A DNA stretch of 64,000 bases from JADCCX01 sp031378805 (GCA_031378805.1 JANNEO010000080.1:1-64000); one strand, 5' to 3'. Numbered from the stretch's first letter, positions 8,818-17,501 are shown. A program made the numbers and translations. Notes: generated from the sequence alone by a model not told the origin.

Positions 8818-9170
8818 GACTGGCTCCGGCGTTCGTCAGGACAGACCTCTCGATAGCAGCACGTCTGCGGTTTCAGAACCACACTCTCCAGACCACATGT
8901 GCGCACAACCATGCACGCCTTGTTGCCGCCTCAATGAACTGATTCGACCAGAGTCAAGTTTTCCCCAGCGATCTTGCGGAAATACCGTCGAGGAATCGTT
9001 ACGGCATTGCATGAGATTCACTGGATATTGTAGTCACCTTGGAACTGCATAGCGATATCTCGTGCGGGGCAATCCTCAGTTTGGGCGCGTCGAGCGCTGC
9101 GGAAGCCTTTGTGGCTTCCGTGGGATACCCGGATTCGTGATCGCCAACGAGCAATGGGACGGAGGCCTGA
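8818..9170 (+). promoter_or_regulatory. Intergenic control region of gcrA, with a GANTC cluster
   Basis: This 353-base stretch separates the divergent dehydratase gene and gcrA and holds no convincing gene. Five GANTC sequences lie in 196 bases at 8941, 8951, 8993, 9015 and 9132. About one would be expected by chance, since the motif occurs once per 256 bases in random sequence. GANTC is the CcrM methylation site, and GcrA acts with sigma-70 at methylated GANTC promoters in Caulobacter. The cluster therefore suggests methylation-linked autoregulation. I could not fix a -35/-10 pair. Confidence 0.6.
9100..9120 (+). other. Stem-loop in the gcrA leader
   Basis: CGGAAGCC and GGCTTCCG form a perfect 8-base-pair stem with a five-base loop (TTTGT). 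It ends 50 bases before the gcrA start. No U-run follows, so it is unlikely to be a simple terminator. It may stabilise or regulate the leader mRNA. Confidence 0.45.
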
Positions 9171-9671
9171 ATGTCCTGGAACGACGAGCGCGTCGAGCTG
9201 CTGAAGAAGCTCTGGACCGATGGGCTGAGCGCCAGCCAGATCGCGGGAGAATTGGGGGGCGTCACGCGCAATGCCGTCATCGGCAAGGTCCATCGCCTGG
9301 GCCTGTCCGGGCGCGCCAAGTCTCCGGCCGCGTCCGCTGCACCGCGCCAGCGCAAGGTTCCTGCGCCGCGCCAACCGGTGCGGACAACGAGCATTCCCCA
9401 GGTTCGCGGCAATGTTGCCCTGGCGCCGATGGTGTTCTCGGAAACATATCTTCAGCCCGCCCTTCGACCACAGGCAGAGGTCGTGGTTCCCATGTCGCGC
9501 CGCGTGCAGATCATGGAACTCAAGGAAGCCATGTGCAAATGGCCGATTGGTGATCCGACGCAGGCTGACTTTGTCTATTGCGGCGCGGATTGCAGCTTCG
9601 GAACGCCCTATTGCACCCACCACTCGGCGATTGCCTATCAGCCAGCAGCAGACCGTCGCCGGGCGCGATAA
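9171..9671 (+). CDS. gcrA: GcrA-type cell cycle regulator
   Basis: The 166-residue protein opens with the GcrA helix-turn-helix: MSWNDERVELLKKLW, then SASQIAGELGGVTRNAVIGK. A proline/alanine/arginine-rich linker follows, and then the conserved C-terminal block CKWPIGDP...YCGADCSFGTPYC. In Caulobacter GcrA binds sigma-70 and methylated GANTC promoters to control cell cycle genes. ATG 9171 matches the family N-terminus. The upstream GANTC cluster supports regulation by CcrM methylation. It is convergent with phoB, 38 bases away. Confidence 0.95.
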   Translation: MSWNDERVELLKKLWTDGLSASQIAGELGGVTRNAVIGKVHRLGLSGRAKSPAASAAPRQRKVPAPRQPVRTTSIPQVRGNVALAPMVFSETYLQPALRPQAEVVVPMSRRVQIMELKEAMCKWPIGDPTQADFVYCGADCSFGTPYCTHHSAIAYQPAADRRRAR

Positions 9672-9709
9672 GCCGGGGTTGCAGAGGCACGTAGCGGCTT
9701 GCCTGCCAC

Positions 9710-10411
9710 TCAGACGTTTCGCCCGAAGGTTTCATCAAAGGCATACCCGGCCCCGCGCACCGTCCGGATTGGATCACGCTCGCCCTTCGACACCAGGGCC
9801 TTGCGCAGGCGTCCGACATGGACATCGACGGTGCGGTCATCGATCTCCGCATCCCGTCCCCAGACCTGATCGAGCAACTGGTCGCGTCCATAGACCCGTC
9901 CAGGCGAGCGCATCAGGCATTCGACCAACCTGAACTCCGTTGGACCCAGCCTGACCTCCCGACCCGCGCGGTGGATCCGCCGTGTCACACGGTCCAGCGT
10001 CAGGTCTCCGATGGCCATCACGTCGGCCGTGAGGGCCGGATGGGCGCGGCGCAGCAGGGCTTTCACCCGCGCCATCAGTTCCGCCACCGAAAAGGGCTTG
10101 ACGACATAGTCATCGGCTCCCGTGGCAAGGCCCCGGATGCGTTCGCTTTCCTCGCCCCGCGCGGTCAGCATGATGATGGGCAAGGACTTGGTTTCAGGGC
10201 GCTGACGTATGCGCCGACACAGCTCGATGCCGGAAAGCCCAGGCAGCATCCAGTCGAGGATCAGCAGATCGGGGATAACGTCGTGCAAACGCGAGACGGC
10301 TTCATCACCGTTCGCCTCCACCATCACCTGATAGCCCTCGGCTTCGAGGTTGTAACGCAGCAGCGTCACCAGCGGCTGTTCGTCCTCGACGATCAGGATC
10401 CGCGGCTTCAC
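9710..10411 (-). CDS. phoB: Phosphate regulon response regulator
   Basis: The 233-residue OmpR-family regulator has a receiver domain with acidic residues at 9-11 and the phospho-acceptor Asp53 in LLILDWMLPG. A C-terminal winged helix follows. It is the last gene of pstSCAB-phoU-phoB, two bases after phoU. Phosphorylated PhoB binds Pho boxes and switches on phosphate-scavenging genes. No phoR kinase gene is in the window, so its partner must be encoded elsewhere. Confidence 0.94.
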   Translation of the reverse strand: MKPRILIVEDEQPLVTLLRYNLEAEGYQVMVEANGDEAVSRLHDVIPDLLILDWMLPGLSGIELCRRIRQRPETKSLPIIMLTARGEESERIRGLATGADDYVVKPFSVAELMARVKALLRRAHPALTADVMAIGDLTLDRVTRRIHRAGREVRLGPTEFRLVECLMRSPGRVYGRDQLLDQVWGRDAEIDDRTVDVHVGRLRKALVSKGERDPIRTVRGAGYAFDETFGRNV

Positions 10412-10413
10412 GA

Positions 10414-11130
10414 TCAGGTGTCCGTCTCGATCGTGGCCATGGTCGGGCCATCATCGCCTTTCGGGCGCGCGGCTGTCAGCGTCCCGCCGGTGACGACGTA
10501 ATAGATGCGTTCCGCAATATTGGTGGCGTGATCACCGATGCGCTCGATGTTCTTGGCGGAAAACAGGAGATGCGTGCAGAACGTGATGTTGCGCGGGTCT
10601 TCCATCATGTAGGTCAGCAGCTCACGAAACAGCGCATTGTAAAGCTTGTCGATGCCGCCATCATTGCTCCAGACCGCGACGGCAGCATCGACATCCTTCT
10701 GGGTATAGGCATCGAGAACGGCCTTGAACTGACCCAGCGCCATCAGGCTCATGTTGCGCAGGCCCGACAGCAGGCTCTTGGGCGGGAACTGCCCCTCCAT
10801 TGCAATGATGCGCTTGCCGATGTTCTTGACGAGATCCCCGACACGCTCGATGTCACCAGCGATCTGGGACACCACGAAGATATCCCGCAGATCGATCGCC
10901 ATGGGTTGGCGGCGGGCAATGGTGAGGATCGACTGTTCGTCGATCTCGCGTTGCAGGCCATCGAGGCGGGCATCGGTCAGGATGATCTGCCGGGCGAGGT
11001 TGACATCCCGTTTTTCGATCGCTTCGAGGGCATCGGAGAGCATTTTTTCCGCAATGCCGCCCATTTCGGCGATTTTCTTCTGGAGATCCCTGATCTCGGA
11101 ATCATAGGCGCTGACGATATGCTGGTTCAT
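10414..11130 (-). CDS. phoU: Phosphate signalling protein PhoU
   Basis: The 238-residue all-helical protein contains the two repeated PhoU domains. The family metal-binding motifs are seen around EKRDVNLARQIILTDARLDGL in the first half and IERIGDHATNIAE in the second. It acts at the cytoplasmic face of the PstSCAB transporter and represses PhoR-PhoB signalling when phosphate is plentiful. It starts 20 bases after pstB and ends two bases before phoB, so it is within the operon. Confidence 0.95.
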   Translation of the reverse strand: MNQHIVSAYDSEIRDLQKKIAEMGGIAEKMLSDALEAIEKRDVNLARQIILTDARLDGLQREIDEQSILTIARRQPMAIDLRDIFVVSQIAGDIERVGDLVKNIGKRIIAMEGQFPPKSLLSGLRNMSLMALGQFKAVLDAYTQKDVDAAVAVWSNDGGIDKLYNALFRELLTYMMEDPRNITFCTHLLFSAKNIERIGDHATNIAERIYYVVTGGTLTAARPKGDDGPTMATIETDT

Positions 11131-11150
11131 GACTGTTTCCCCGCCTGTGA

Positions 11151-12026
11151 TCAGCCGAACCGGCCGGTGATGTAATCCTGCGTGCGCTTGTCGCGCGGCG
11201 TGGTGAAGATCGTCTTGGTCGGCCCCTCCTCCACAAGGCTGCCCAGGTGGAAGAACGCGGTCTTCTGCGACACGCGGGCCGCCTGCTGCATGGAATGGGT
11301 CACGATGATGATGGTGTAGTTCTGGCGCAATTCATCGATCAATTCCTCGATCTTCGCAGTTGCAATGGGATCGAGCGCCGAGCACGGCTCATCCATCAGG
11401 ATCACCTCGGGACTGACTGCAATGGCGCGTGCAATGCACAGCCGCTGCTGCTGGCCGCCTGAGAGGCTGGTGCCCGCATCATGCAGGCGGTCCTTGGCCT
11501 CCTCCCACAAGCCCGCCTTGCGCAGGCTGCTCTCGACGATGGCGTCAAAATCCGCCTTCGCCCGGGCAAGGCCATGGATCTTGGGTCCGTAAATGATGTT
11601 TTCATAGATCGATTTCGGGAACGGATTCGGCTTCTGGAAAACCATCCCCACCCTTGCGCGCAGCTGCACCGGATCAACGGACCGGTCATTGATGTTCACG
11701 CCGTCGATATTGACCACGCCGGTGACACGCGCGGTGGGAATCGTGTCGTTCATGCGGTTGATGCAGCGCAGGAACGTCGACTTACCGCAACCCGACGGTC
11801 CGATAAACGCGGTCACGGCATTGGCGGGAATATCCACGGACACCTTGAACAGCGCCTGCTTGGTTCCGTAATGCACATCCACGTCACGGCCAGAAACCTT
11901 GATTGTTGCAGCATTTGTCATGCTGGCAGCATCCAACCGTGTCGCTTGCGCAACGTTGATATTGATCTGGTTCATGACGTTGCTTCCAGCCCCGAAATTC
12001 CGCATGTGGTCGAATGTCCGCTGCAT
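11151..12026 (-). CDS. pstB: Phosphate ABC transporter ATP-binding protein
   Basis: The 291-residue ATPase has Walker A GPSGCGKST, signature LSGGQQQRLCIARA, Walker B VILMDEPCSALDP and the switch histidine in IIVTHSMQQA. It powers high-affinity phosphate import by PstSCAB. The N-terminus is about 30-50 residues longer than usual if ATG 12026 is used. ATG 11975 (MNQININV) after GCTGGAAGC is a good alternative start. It lies four bases after pstA. Confidence 0.95.
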   Translation of the reverse strand: MQRTFDHMRNFGAGSNVMNQININVAQATRLDAASMTNAATIKVSGRDVDVHYGTKQALFKVSVDIPANAVTAFIGPSGCGKSTFLRCINRMNDTIPTARVTGVVNIDGVNINDRSVDPVQLRARVGMVFQKPNPFPKSIYENIIYGPKIHGLARAKADFDAIVESSLRKAGLWEEAKDRLHDAGTSLSGGQQQRLCIARAIAVSPEVILMDEPCSALDPIATAKIEELIDELRQNYTIIIVTHSMQQAARVSQKTAFFHLGSLVEEGPTKTIFTTPRDKRTQDYITGRFG

Positions 12027-12030
12027 ACGC

Positions 12031-12978
12031 CTACCATTTGAGCTTCTTTCTCAATTGGTATCGGAAATAGATGGCAACCGCATTGAGCATCAGCGTGACG
12101 GCCAGCAGGACCAAACCCGCCGCCGCCGCATTCGCATGAAAGTCCTGTCCAGGACGCGACACCCAATTGAAAAGCTGGATCGGCAACACGGTGAACCCCT
12201 CGAACATCCAGGCGAAGGAGATGAACGGAAATGTTCCGGTCACCGGCGCGGGCGGAAGGAAGGCGATGAAGGACAGCGCACCGATGGTGACAAGCGGTGC
12301 AGTTTCACCGATGGCACGCGATATCCCGATGATGACACCGGTGAGAATGCCCGGAACAGCAGCAGGCAGCACATGGTCTCTCGTGACCTGCCATTTGGTC
12401 GCGCCAACCCCATAGGCAGCTTCCCTGAGGCTCCACGGTACGGCCCTGATGGCCTCGCGCGTCGAAACGATGATGATCGGTAGGATCAATAGCGCCAGAG
12501 TCAGCCCAGCCGTGAAAATGCTGCGCCCTGTCCCGAAGCCATAGACAAACAGGCCCAGGGCCAGCAGGCCGTAGACGATAGAGGGAACACCGGCGAGGTT
12601 GCTGACATTGATCTCGACGATATTCGTCCAGATGTTCTTTGGCGCATACTCTTCCAGATAGATGCCAGCCGCCACGCCAAGCGGAATGCCGATCGATGCC
12701 GTCACGAGGATGACAAGCAATGATCCCACCCATGCCGAGAGGATCCCGGCCTGACTGGCGCGGCGCGACGGGAAATTGGTGAAGAAATCGAGATTGATCC
12801 GCGTCAGGCCGCTGATCGCCAGATCGACGACCAGCATCGTTAACGCGATCAGACCGACCGATGTTGCCATGATGCCGAGCACGATGAAGATGACCTCACG
12901 GCGGTGACGGCGTTTCAGATGGTCCGCAAAGGCCTGGCCTGAGGCAGCGCCCGATGAAATGGGTGTCGTGAGCGACAT
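12031..12978 (-). CDS. pstA: Phosphate ABC transporter permease PstA
   Basis: This 315-residue inner-membrane permease has about six helices and the EAA coupling loop in the second half (REAAYGVGATKWQVTRDHVLPAA). With PstC it forms the phosphate channel. Its start overlaps the pstC stop by one base (TGATG), and pstB follows after four bases. The N-terminal 40 residues are polar and basic before the first helix, as is normal for the family. Confidence 0.94.
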   Translation of the reverse strand: MSLTTPISSGAASGQAFADHLKRRHRREVIFIVLGIMATSVGLIALTMLVVDLAISGLTRINLDFFTNFPSRRASQAGILSAWVGSLLVILVTASIGIPLGVAAGIYLEEYAPKNIWTNIVEINVSNLAGVPSIVYGLLALGLFVYGFGTGRSIFTAGLTLALLILPIIIVSTREAIRAVPWSLREAAYGVGATKWQVTRDHVLPAAVPGILTGVIIGISRAIGETAPLVTIGALSFIAFLPPAPVTGTFPFISFAWMFEGFTVLPIQLFNWVSRPGQDFHANAAAAGLVLLAVTLMLNAVAIYFRYQLRKKLKW

Positions 12979-13886
12979 CAGTAGGCTTCCCGAAACCGGT
13001 GGCGCAGCCAGAAGCCGATGACGTTGAAGACAAGCGTGATCAACAGCAGCAACAGACCTGCGGCAAAGATCGTCTGGTAGGCAATGCTACCATGCGGAAG
13101 ATCGCCAAGTGCGACTTGCACGATGTAGGCGGTGATGGTCGCGGCAGGCTCCCGGGGATCAATCGTCAGGTTGGGCTGCTGCCCGGCAGCGATGGCAACG
13201 ATCATCGTCTCGCCGACCGCCCTGGATATTCCCAGGATGAACGACGCTGCAACCCCAGAGGTGGCGGCTGGAAGCACGACCTTCAAGGCTGTTTCCAGCC
13301 GCGTGGCACCCAAGGCCAGCGAACCATCCCGCAAGCTCTGGGGAACAGCCCGCAGCGCATCTTCCGACAGCGACGCAACATACGGAATGATCATGATTCC
13401 GATGACGATACCCGCGCTGAGGATATTGAAGCCCGGAAGTCCCGGAATGAAGGTCTGCAGCGCGGGCGTCACGAACAGCAGGGCAAAAAACCCGTACACG
13501 ACCGTTGGAACGCCACTGAGAATCTCGAGGATGGGCTTGATCGTTTCGCGGACGTTGTTCGAGGCGAATTCGCTAAGGTAAATCGCGGTTGCGAGCCCGA
13601 TGGGACCGACAAAGACCAACGCGACGAGCGTGCTCAGCATGGTACCGCCCAGCAACGGCAGGATGCCGTATTTTGGATCGGCAAAAAGCGGCGTCCATGT
13701 CGTCCCGAACAGAAAATCCGTGATCGGAACCGCGACAAAGAATCCAATGGATTCATAGACGAGCACGAACACGATGGCGAGCGTCACGAACACGGAAGAC
13801 ACCGCCGCCAGCAGCAGGCAGAACTCCACGATCTTCTCGCGCAGCTTCTGGGCATTGCGTTCTCTTGCCGTCAGGGCCGATGCCAT
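12978..13886 (-). CDS. pstC: Phosphate ABC transporter permease PstC
   Basis: This 302-residue inner-membrane permease has six helices and the coupling loop RDGSLALGATRLETALKVVLP. It pairs with PstA. It starts 34 bases after pstS and overlaps pstA by one base. The short cytoplasmic N-terminus is followed by a helix near residues 24-48. The length is normal for the family. Confidence 0.94.
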   Translation of the reverse strand: MASALTARERNAQKLREKIVEFCLLLAAVSSVFVTLAIVFVLVYESIGFFVAVPITDFLFGTTWTPLFADPKYGILPLLGGTMLSTLVALVFVGPIGLATAIYLSEFASNNVRETIKPILEILSGVPTVVYGFFALLFVTPALQTFIPGLPGFNILSAGIVIGIMIIPYVASLSEDALRAVPQSLRDGSLALGATRLETALKVVLPAATSGVAASFILGISRAVGETMIVAIAAGQQPNLTIDPREPAATITAYIVQVALGDLPHGSIAYQTIFAAGLLLLLITLVFNVIGFWLRHRFREAY

Positions 13887-13920
13887 GGATGATTCCTGTC
13901 AGAAACGATGGGGAGCCAGA

Positions 13921-14925
13921 TCAGTCCTTCGAATCCCGCTTCATCAGCTCCTCGATGGAAATGCCGACCTCTGGCACACCACCAAACACGCTGCCCTTGC
14001 GTCCGTCCTTGAAGTGTTTCAGGGCCAAGGCATAGGCCGCGTCGGGAAGTGGCAGATATTTCACTTCCTTCACCAGCGCTGAGCCCTTCGTCATGATGAA
14101 TTCAACATACTCCTTCACCTCGGGCTTCTCGGCTGCCTTCGTGCTGATGTAAATGAACAGCGGGCGCGCCAGGGGATTGTAGGTGCCTGCTGTCACGGCT
14201 TCAAGCGACGGCTTCACGCAGCCCTTGCCCTTGCCTTCATCGATGGCAACGGCCTTCAATTGCTTCTGATGTGGCTCGTAATAGGCGTAGGGGATGTAGC
14301 CCAGAGAATTGACGTCGCGCTCAATGCCGGTGACCAGCACATTGTCATCCTCGCTCGCCGTGAAATCTGCGCGTGTTGATTTGGCCTTGCCGTTCACGGC
14401 CTCGGTGAAATAGTCGAACGTCCCTGAATCCGCTCCCGCGCCGAACAGCGTCATCTTGCGATTAGGCCAGGAGGGGTCAACGTCGCTGAAATTCATGATC
14501 TTGCCCTGGGCCGCGGGCTCCCAAATCTTTTTCAGCTGTGCGACGGTCAGGCAGGTAATGAAGTCGTTCTTGGGACTCACTGCGACGGTGAGTGCATCAA
14601 AAGCAATGGGCATCTCGATGAACGAGACGCCATTCTTGGCGCACTCTTCGATTTCCTGCTTCAGGATGGGGCGGGAACCGTTGGAGATATCGGTTTCGCC
14701 TCGGCAGAACTTCTTGAAACCGCCGCCGGTACCGGAAATACCAACGGTCACGCGGACGACGCCCTTTTTCAGCTTCTGGAACTCCTCGGCATACGCTTCC
14801 GAAACTGGAAACACCGTGCTGGATCCATCGATTGTGATCGTTCTTGTCTGCGCCAAGACAGCGCCAGACAGGCCCGCAGCGAATGCTGTTGCACACAGAC
14901 CGGTCATCAAGAATGTCTTGTTCAT
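13921..14925 (-). CDS. pstS: Phosphate-binding periplasmic protein PstS
   Basis: The 334-residue protein has a signal peptide (cleavage near GAVLAQ) and the phosphate-binding features of PstS: IDGSSTVFPVSEAYAEEF, GISGTGGGFKKF and GADSGTFDYFTEAV. It captures phosphate in the periplasm for PstCAB. It is the first gene of the operon. A Pho box lies about 43-60 bases upstream of ATG 14925, and a CAGGAGCC ribosome site precedes the start. Confidence 0.96.
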   Translation of the reverse strand: MNKTFLMTGLCATAFAAGLSGAVLAQTRTITIDGSSTVFPVSEAYAEEFQKLKKGVVRVTVGISGTGGGFKKFCRGETDISNGSRPILKQEIEECAKNGVSFIEMPIAFDALTVAVSPKNDFITCLTVAQLKKIWEPAAQGKIMNFSDVDPSWPNRKMTLFGAGADSGTFDYFTEAVNGKAKSTRADFTASEDDNVLVTGIERDVNSLGYIPYAYYEPHQKQLKAVAIDEGKGKGCVKPSLEAVTAGTYNPLARPLFIYISTKAAEKPEVKEYVEFIMTKGSALVKEVKYLPLPDAAYALALKHFKDGRKGSVFGGVPEVGISIEELMKRDSKD

Positions 14926-14967
14926 GGGAGGCTCCTGTAAATTAGACGTTTCCCTTGGGAAAGCGAG

Positions 14968-14985
14968 GTGACACTTTTATGACGG
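14968..14985 (-). promoter_or_regulatory. Pho box upstream of pstS
   Basis: On the minus strand CCGTCATAAAAGTGTCAC matches the Pho box: two CTGTCA-like 7-mers, 11 bases apart, separated by an AT-rich spacer. A further TGTCAT lies seven bases upstream, so there may be an extra half-site. PhoB binding here would induce pstSCAB-phoUB under phosphate limitation. Confidence 0.8.
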
Positions 14986-15079
14986 ATGACATGCGGTGCA
15001 TGCGAAACGCCTCTTTCAGCCGATACCGGTTTCATCCATAGAAACCCCCGCGACGATCTTATGACGGTGGCCTCACGCC

Positions 15080-16153
15080 TTGAAACTCCCGACAGACAAG
15101 CTCGACCTCATCCTGCGGCGCTCCGCCGAGGTGGAAGCGCGGCTGAACAGCGGGCCGCCGACGGACGAAATCATCAAGCTGTCGAAGGAGCAGGCGGAAC
15201 TCGCCCCTCTCGTGGAGGCCATCGGCAATCTGCGCGTGGCCGAGGTTGAACACGCTGACCTGTCCGCCATGGTTGCCGATCCTGCCACGGATTCCGAGAT
15301 GAAGGCGTTGGCGGGCGAGGAAATCCCCGCGCTTGATGACAAGATCGCAGCCCTTGAGCAATCCTTGCGTATCGCGCTGCTGCCGAAGGATGCCGCCGAT
15401 GACGGTGATGCCATACTCGAAATCCGGGCTGGCACTGGCGGCGACGAGGCTGCGCTTTTCGCCGGTGATCTCTATCGCATGTATCAGCGTTATGCCGCAT
15501 TGAAGGGCTGGCGCCTCGAGCCGGTGTCTGAGAGTGAAGGCACCATGGGCGGCTTCAAGGAAATCATTGCCGAAATCTCAGGCCATGGTGTCTATGCCCG
15601 CATGAAGTTCGAGTCGGGCGTCCACCGTGTGCAGCGCGTGCCGGACACCGAGACCCAGGGGCGAATCCACACGTCAGCGGCCACAGTCGCCGTGATGCCG
15701 ATGGCGCAGGATGTGGATGTCACGGTCGATGACAAGGACTTGAAAGTGGACACCATGCGGTCCCAGGGCGCAGGTGGGCAGCACGTCAACAAGACGGAAA
15801 GCGCCATCCGCATCACGCATCTGCCATCGGGGCTGGTGGTCTTCTCGCAGGATCAGCGCTCGCAGCACCAGAACCGGGCCAAGGCCATGCAGGTGCTGAA
15901 ATCGAGGCTGTTCGATTTTGAGCGGCAGAAACTCGATGACGCCCGCGCGGCGGACCGCAAGGCCAAGGTCGGCTCCGGTGACCGGTCCGAGCGCATCCGC
16001 ACCTACAATTTTCCGCAGGGGCGTCTGACCGATCATCGCATCAATCTCACGCTGTACGCGCTGGAAAAGATCGTGGCGGGCGATCTGGATGCCGTGATCG
16101 AACCGCTGATCACAGAGCATCAGGCCTCACTCCTGGCCGAGGAAGGCTTGTGA
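15080..16153 (+). CDS. prfA: Peptide chain release factor 1
   Basis: The 357-residue factor has the GGQ peptidyl-hydrolysis motif at residues 232-234 and a P-x-T codon-recognition motif at residues 188-190. It therefore reads UAA and UAG. It starts with TTG at 15080: an in-frame stop at 15062 excludes earlier starts, and no later ATG keeps the N-terminus. Its stop overlaps the start of prmC, whose product methylates the GGQ glutamine. It is divergent from pstS. Confidence 0.95.
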   Translation: MKLPTDKLDLILRRSAEVEARLNSGPPTDEIIKLSKEQAELAPLVEAIGNLRVAEVEHADLSAMVADPATDSEMKALAGEEIPALDDKIAALEQSLRIALLPKDAADDGDAILEIRAGTGGDEAALFAGDLYRMYQRYAALKGWRLEPVSESEGTMGGFKEIIAEISGHGVYARMKFESGVHRVQRVPDTETQGRIHTSAATVAVMPMAQDVDVTVDDKDLKVDTMRSQGAGGQHVNKTESAIRITHLPSGLVVFSQDQRSQHQNRAKAMQVLKSRLFDFERQKLDDARAADRKAKVGSGDRSERIRTYNFPQGRLTDHRINLTLYALEKIVAGDLDAVIEPLITEHQASLLAEEGL

Positions 16154-16950
16154 TGCCCTCGAGGATGCGGGCACTGGCCGATCGGCTGCGCCCCGTCGCG
16201 GCAGAGGCAGCCACGCTGGAAGCGCGCTGGCTGGCTGAGGATGCCGGAAATGACGCTGCAACACTGGAAAGCTTCGTGCAGCGACGCCTTGCCGGGGAAC
16301 CCGTGGACCGGATCATCGGCCATCGCGGCTTCTGGACGCTAGATCTGAAGGTCGGGCCAGCCACGCTCTCGCCCCGGTCGGACACGGAAACCGTGGTGCG
16401 CGCCGCGCGTGACCACATGGTCGCTGCACGCGGCAGACTGGCACCGTTGCGCATTCTCGATCTCGGCACAGGCACGGGGGCAATCCTGCTCGCACTCCTT
16501 GCCGAATTTCCGCAGGCGAATGGTCTTGGCATCGATATCAGCGAAGATGCTTTGCGCGTCGCAAGGGTGAATGCGGAGCGCAACACGCTGTCCGCTCGCG
16601 CCAGCTTTCTGCGCAGTGACTGGACGCAGGGCCTCGAAGGGCCGTTCGACCTGGTCGTGTCCAATCCACCCTATATTCCAACCCACGAGATTGCGGTGCT
16701 TGACCGCGAAGTCCGCGATCATGATCCCCATCTGGCGCTCGATGGCGGCGAGGACGGCTTGGAGTGTTATCGCCGCATTTTGCCTGGTATCGCGGCACTT
16801 CTGGGAGGCAATGGCCTTGCGGTCCTGGAATTCGGACAAGGACAGGGGCCCTCCGTCCTGTCCTTGGCCGAAGCCGCAGGTTTGCGCTCCTGCGGATTTC
16901 TCAATGATCTCAATGATGTGGAACGAGCAATCATTTTGAATAAAAACTGA
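16153..16950 (+). CDS. prmC: Release factor glutamine methyltransferase
   Basis: This SAM-dependent enzyme of 265 residues methylates the GGQ glutamine of RF1 and RF2. Motif I DLGTGTGAI is near residues 103-111 and the catalytic NPPY is at 171-174. ATG 16153 shares a base with the prfA stop (TGATG); GTG 16150 is also possible. The prfA-prmC pair is the standard arrangement. The last codons run into AT-rich DNA. Confidence 0.94.
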   Translation: MPSRMRALADRLRPVAAEAATLEARWLAEDAGNDAATLESFVQRRLAGEPVDRIIGHRGFWTLDLKVGPATLSPRSDTETVVRAARDHMVAARGRLAPLRILDLGTGTGAILLALLAEFPQANGLGIDISEDALRVARVNAERNTLSARASFLRSDWTQGLEGPFDLVVSNPPYIPTHEIAVLDREVRDHDPHLALDGGEDGLECYRRILPGIAALLGGNGLAVLEFGQGQGPSVLSLAEAAGLRSCGFLNDLNDVERAIILNKN

Positions 16951-17168
16951 TTTATTTCAGTATATAAATCACTTCGTACGATGCAGGTAAGTTGCTTTAT
17001 TGAATTTAACTCATTTCAATTTGCAGATATTAACTCGATTCAATTCTATATATTAGGTAAAAACCAACCAGAGCGTTGCATCAACAAAGAATTGCGTCAT
17101 TCTCAGAACCGAGGGCCAGTTAACCCCGTGGACCAACCCGGTCACCGGCACACCATCGGAGAACTGAT
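16951..17168. other. AT-rich intergenic leader with a 16-base direct repeat
   Basis: These 218 bases are visibly AT-rich and hold no gene. A 16-base direct repeat, TTAACTCATTTCAATT at 17006-17021 and TTAACTCGATTCAATT at 17030-17045, has two mismatches and a 24-base period. A weak ACTGA/TCAGT hairpin follows the prmC stop. The repeat may be a regulator site for the downstream small gene. Confidence 0.4.
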
Positions 17169-17417
17169 ATGAGCAGCAACGCCCACCTGAACATCGACCA
17201 AGACTTCAAGCGCATTGATCCTTCGCTTCTGGGCACGCACCCCTTGCGCGGCCAGCTGAAGGAGAAGGTACGGCGCGAACATCTGCTGCGCCGCGAGGAC
17301 AATGATCCGCAGCGCGAGAAGATCGCCATGATCCGCGATTTCGTCATCAGCGTGCTGGGCGGCATTTCCGCTTCTATACCCCTGGTGGTTGCCTTCCAGA
17401 GCGCCATGGGGGCCTGA
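17169..17417 (+). CDS. Small protein with one C-terminal membrane segment, unknown function
   Basis: The 82-residue protein has a charged N-terminal two-thirds and a single hydrophobic helix near residues 57-78. It looks like a tail-anchored small inner-membrane protein. The ATG is preceded by GGAGAACTGAT, a good ribosome site. I recognise no domain. An AT-rich leader with direct repeats lies upstream and a strong inverted repeat lies downstream, so it is probably a separate transcript. Confidence 0.65.
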   Translation: MSSNAHLNIDQDFKRIDPSLLGTHPLRGQLKEKVRREHLLRREDNDPQREKIAMIRDFVISVLGGISASIPLVVAFQSAMGA

Positions 17418-17434
17418 TGATCGGACCAAGGGAG

Positions 17435-17478
17435 CGCGCAAGTCCGTAGACCGGACTCCCGATGACCGGACTTGCGCG
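17435..17478. terminator. Long inverted repeat between convergent genes, with alternative folds
   Basis: CGCGCAAGTCCG (17435-17446) and CGGACTTGCGCG (17467-17478) form a perfect 12-base-pair stem with a 20-base loop. An alternative hairpin, AGTCCG (17441-17446) with CGGACT (17452-17457), shares one arm, so the two folds exclude each other. No U-run is present on either strand. A bidirectional terminator is likeliest, but the paired folds could also be regulatory. Confidence 0.55.
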
Positions 17479-17501
17479 TCAGACATTGGACTTCAGCCCG
17501 A

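Noticed and set aside
16951..17168. Possible insertion sequence end in the AT-rich region
   Set aside because: No transposase gene, terminal inverted repeats or target duplication were seen, only a short direct repeat.
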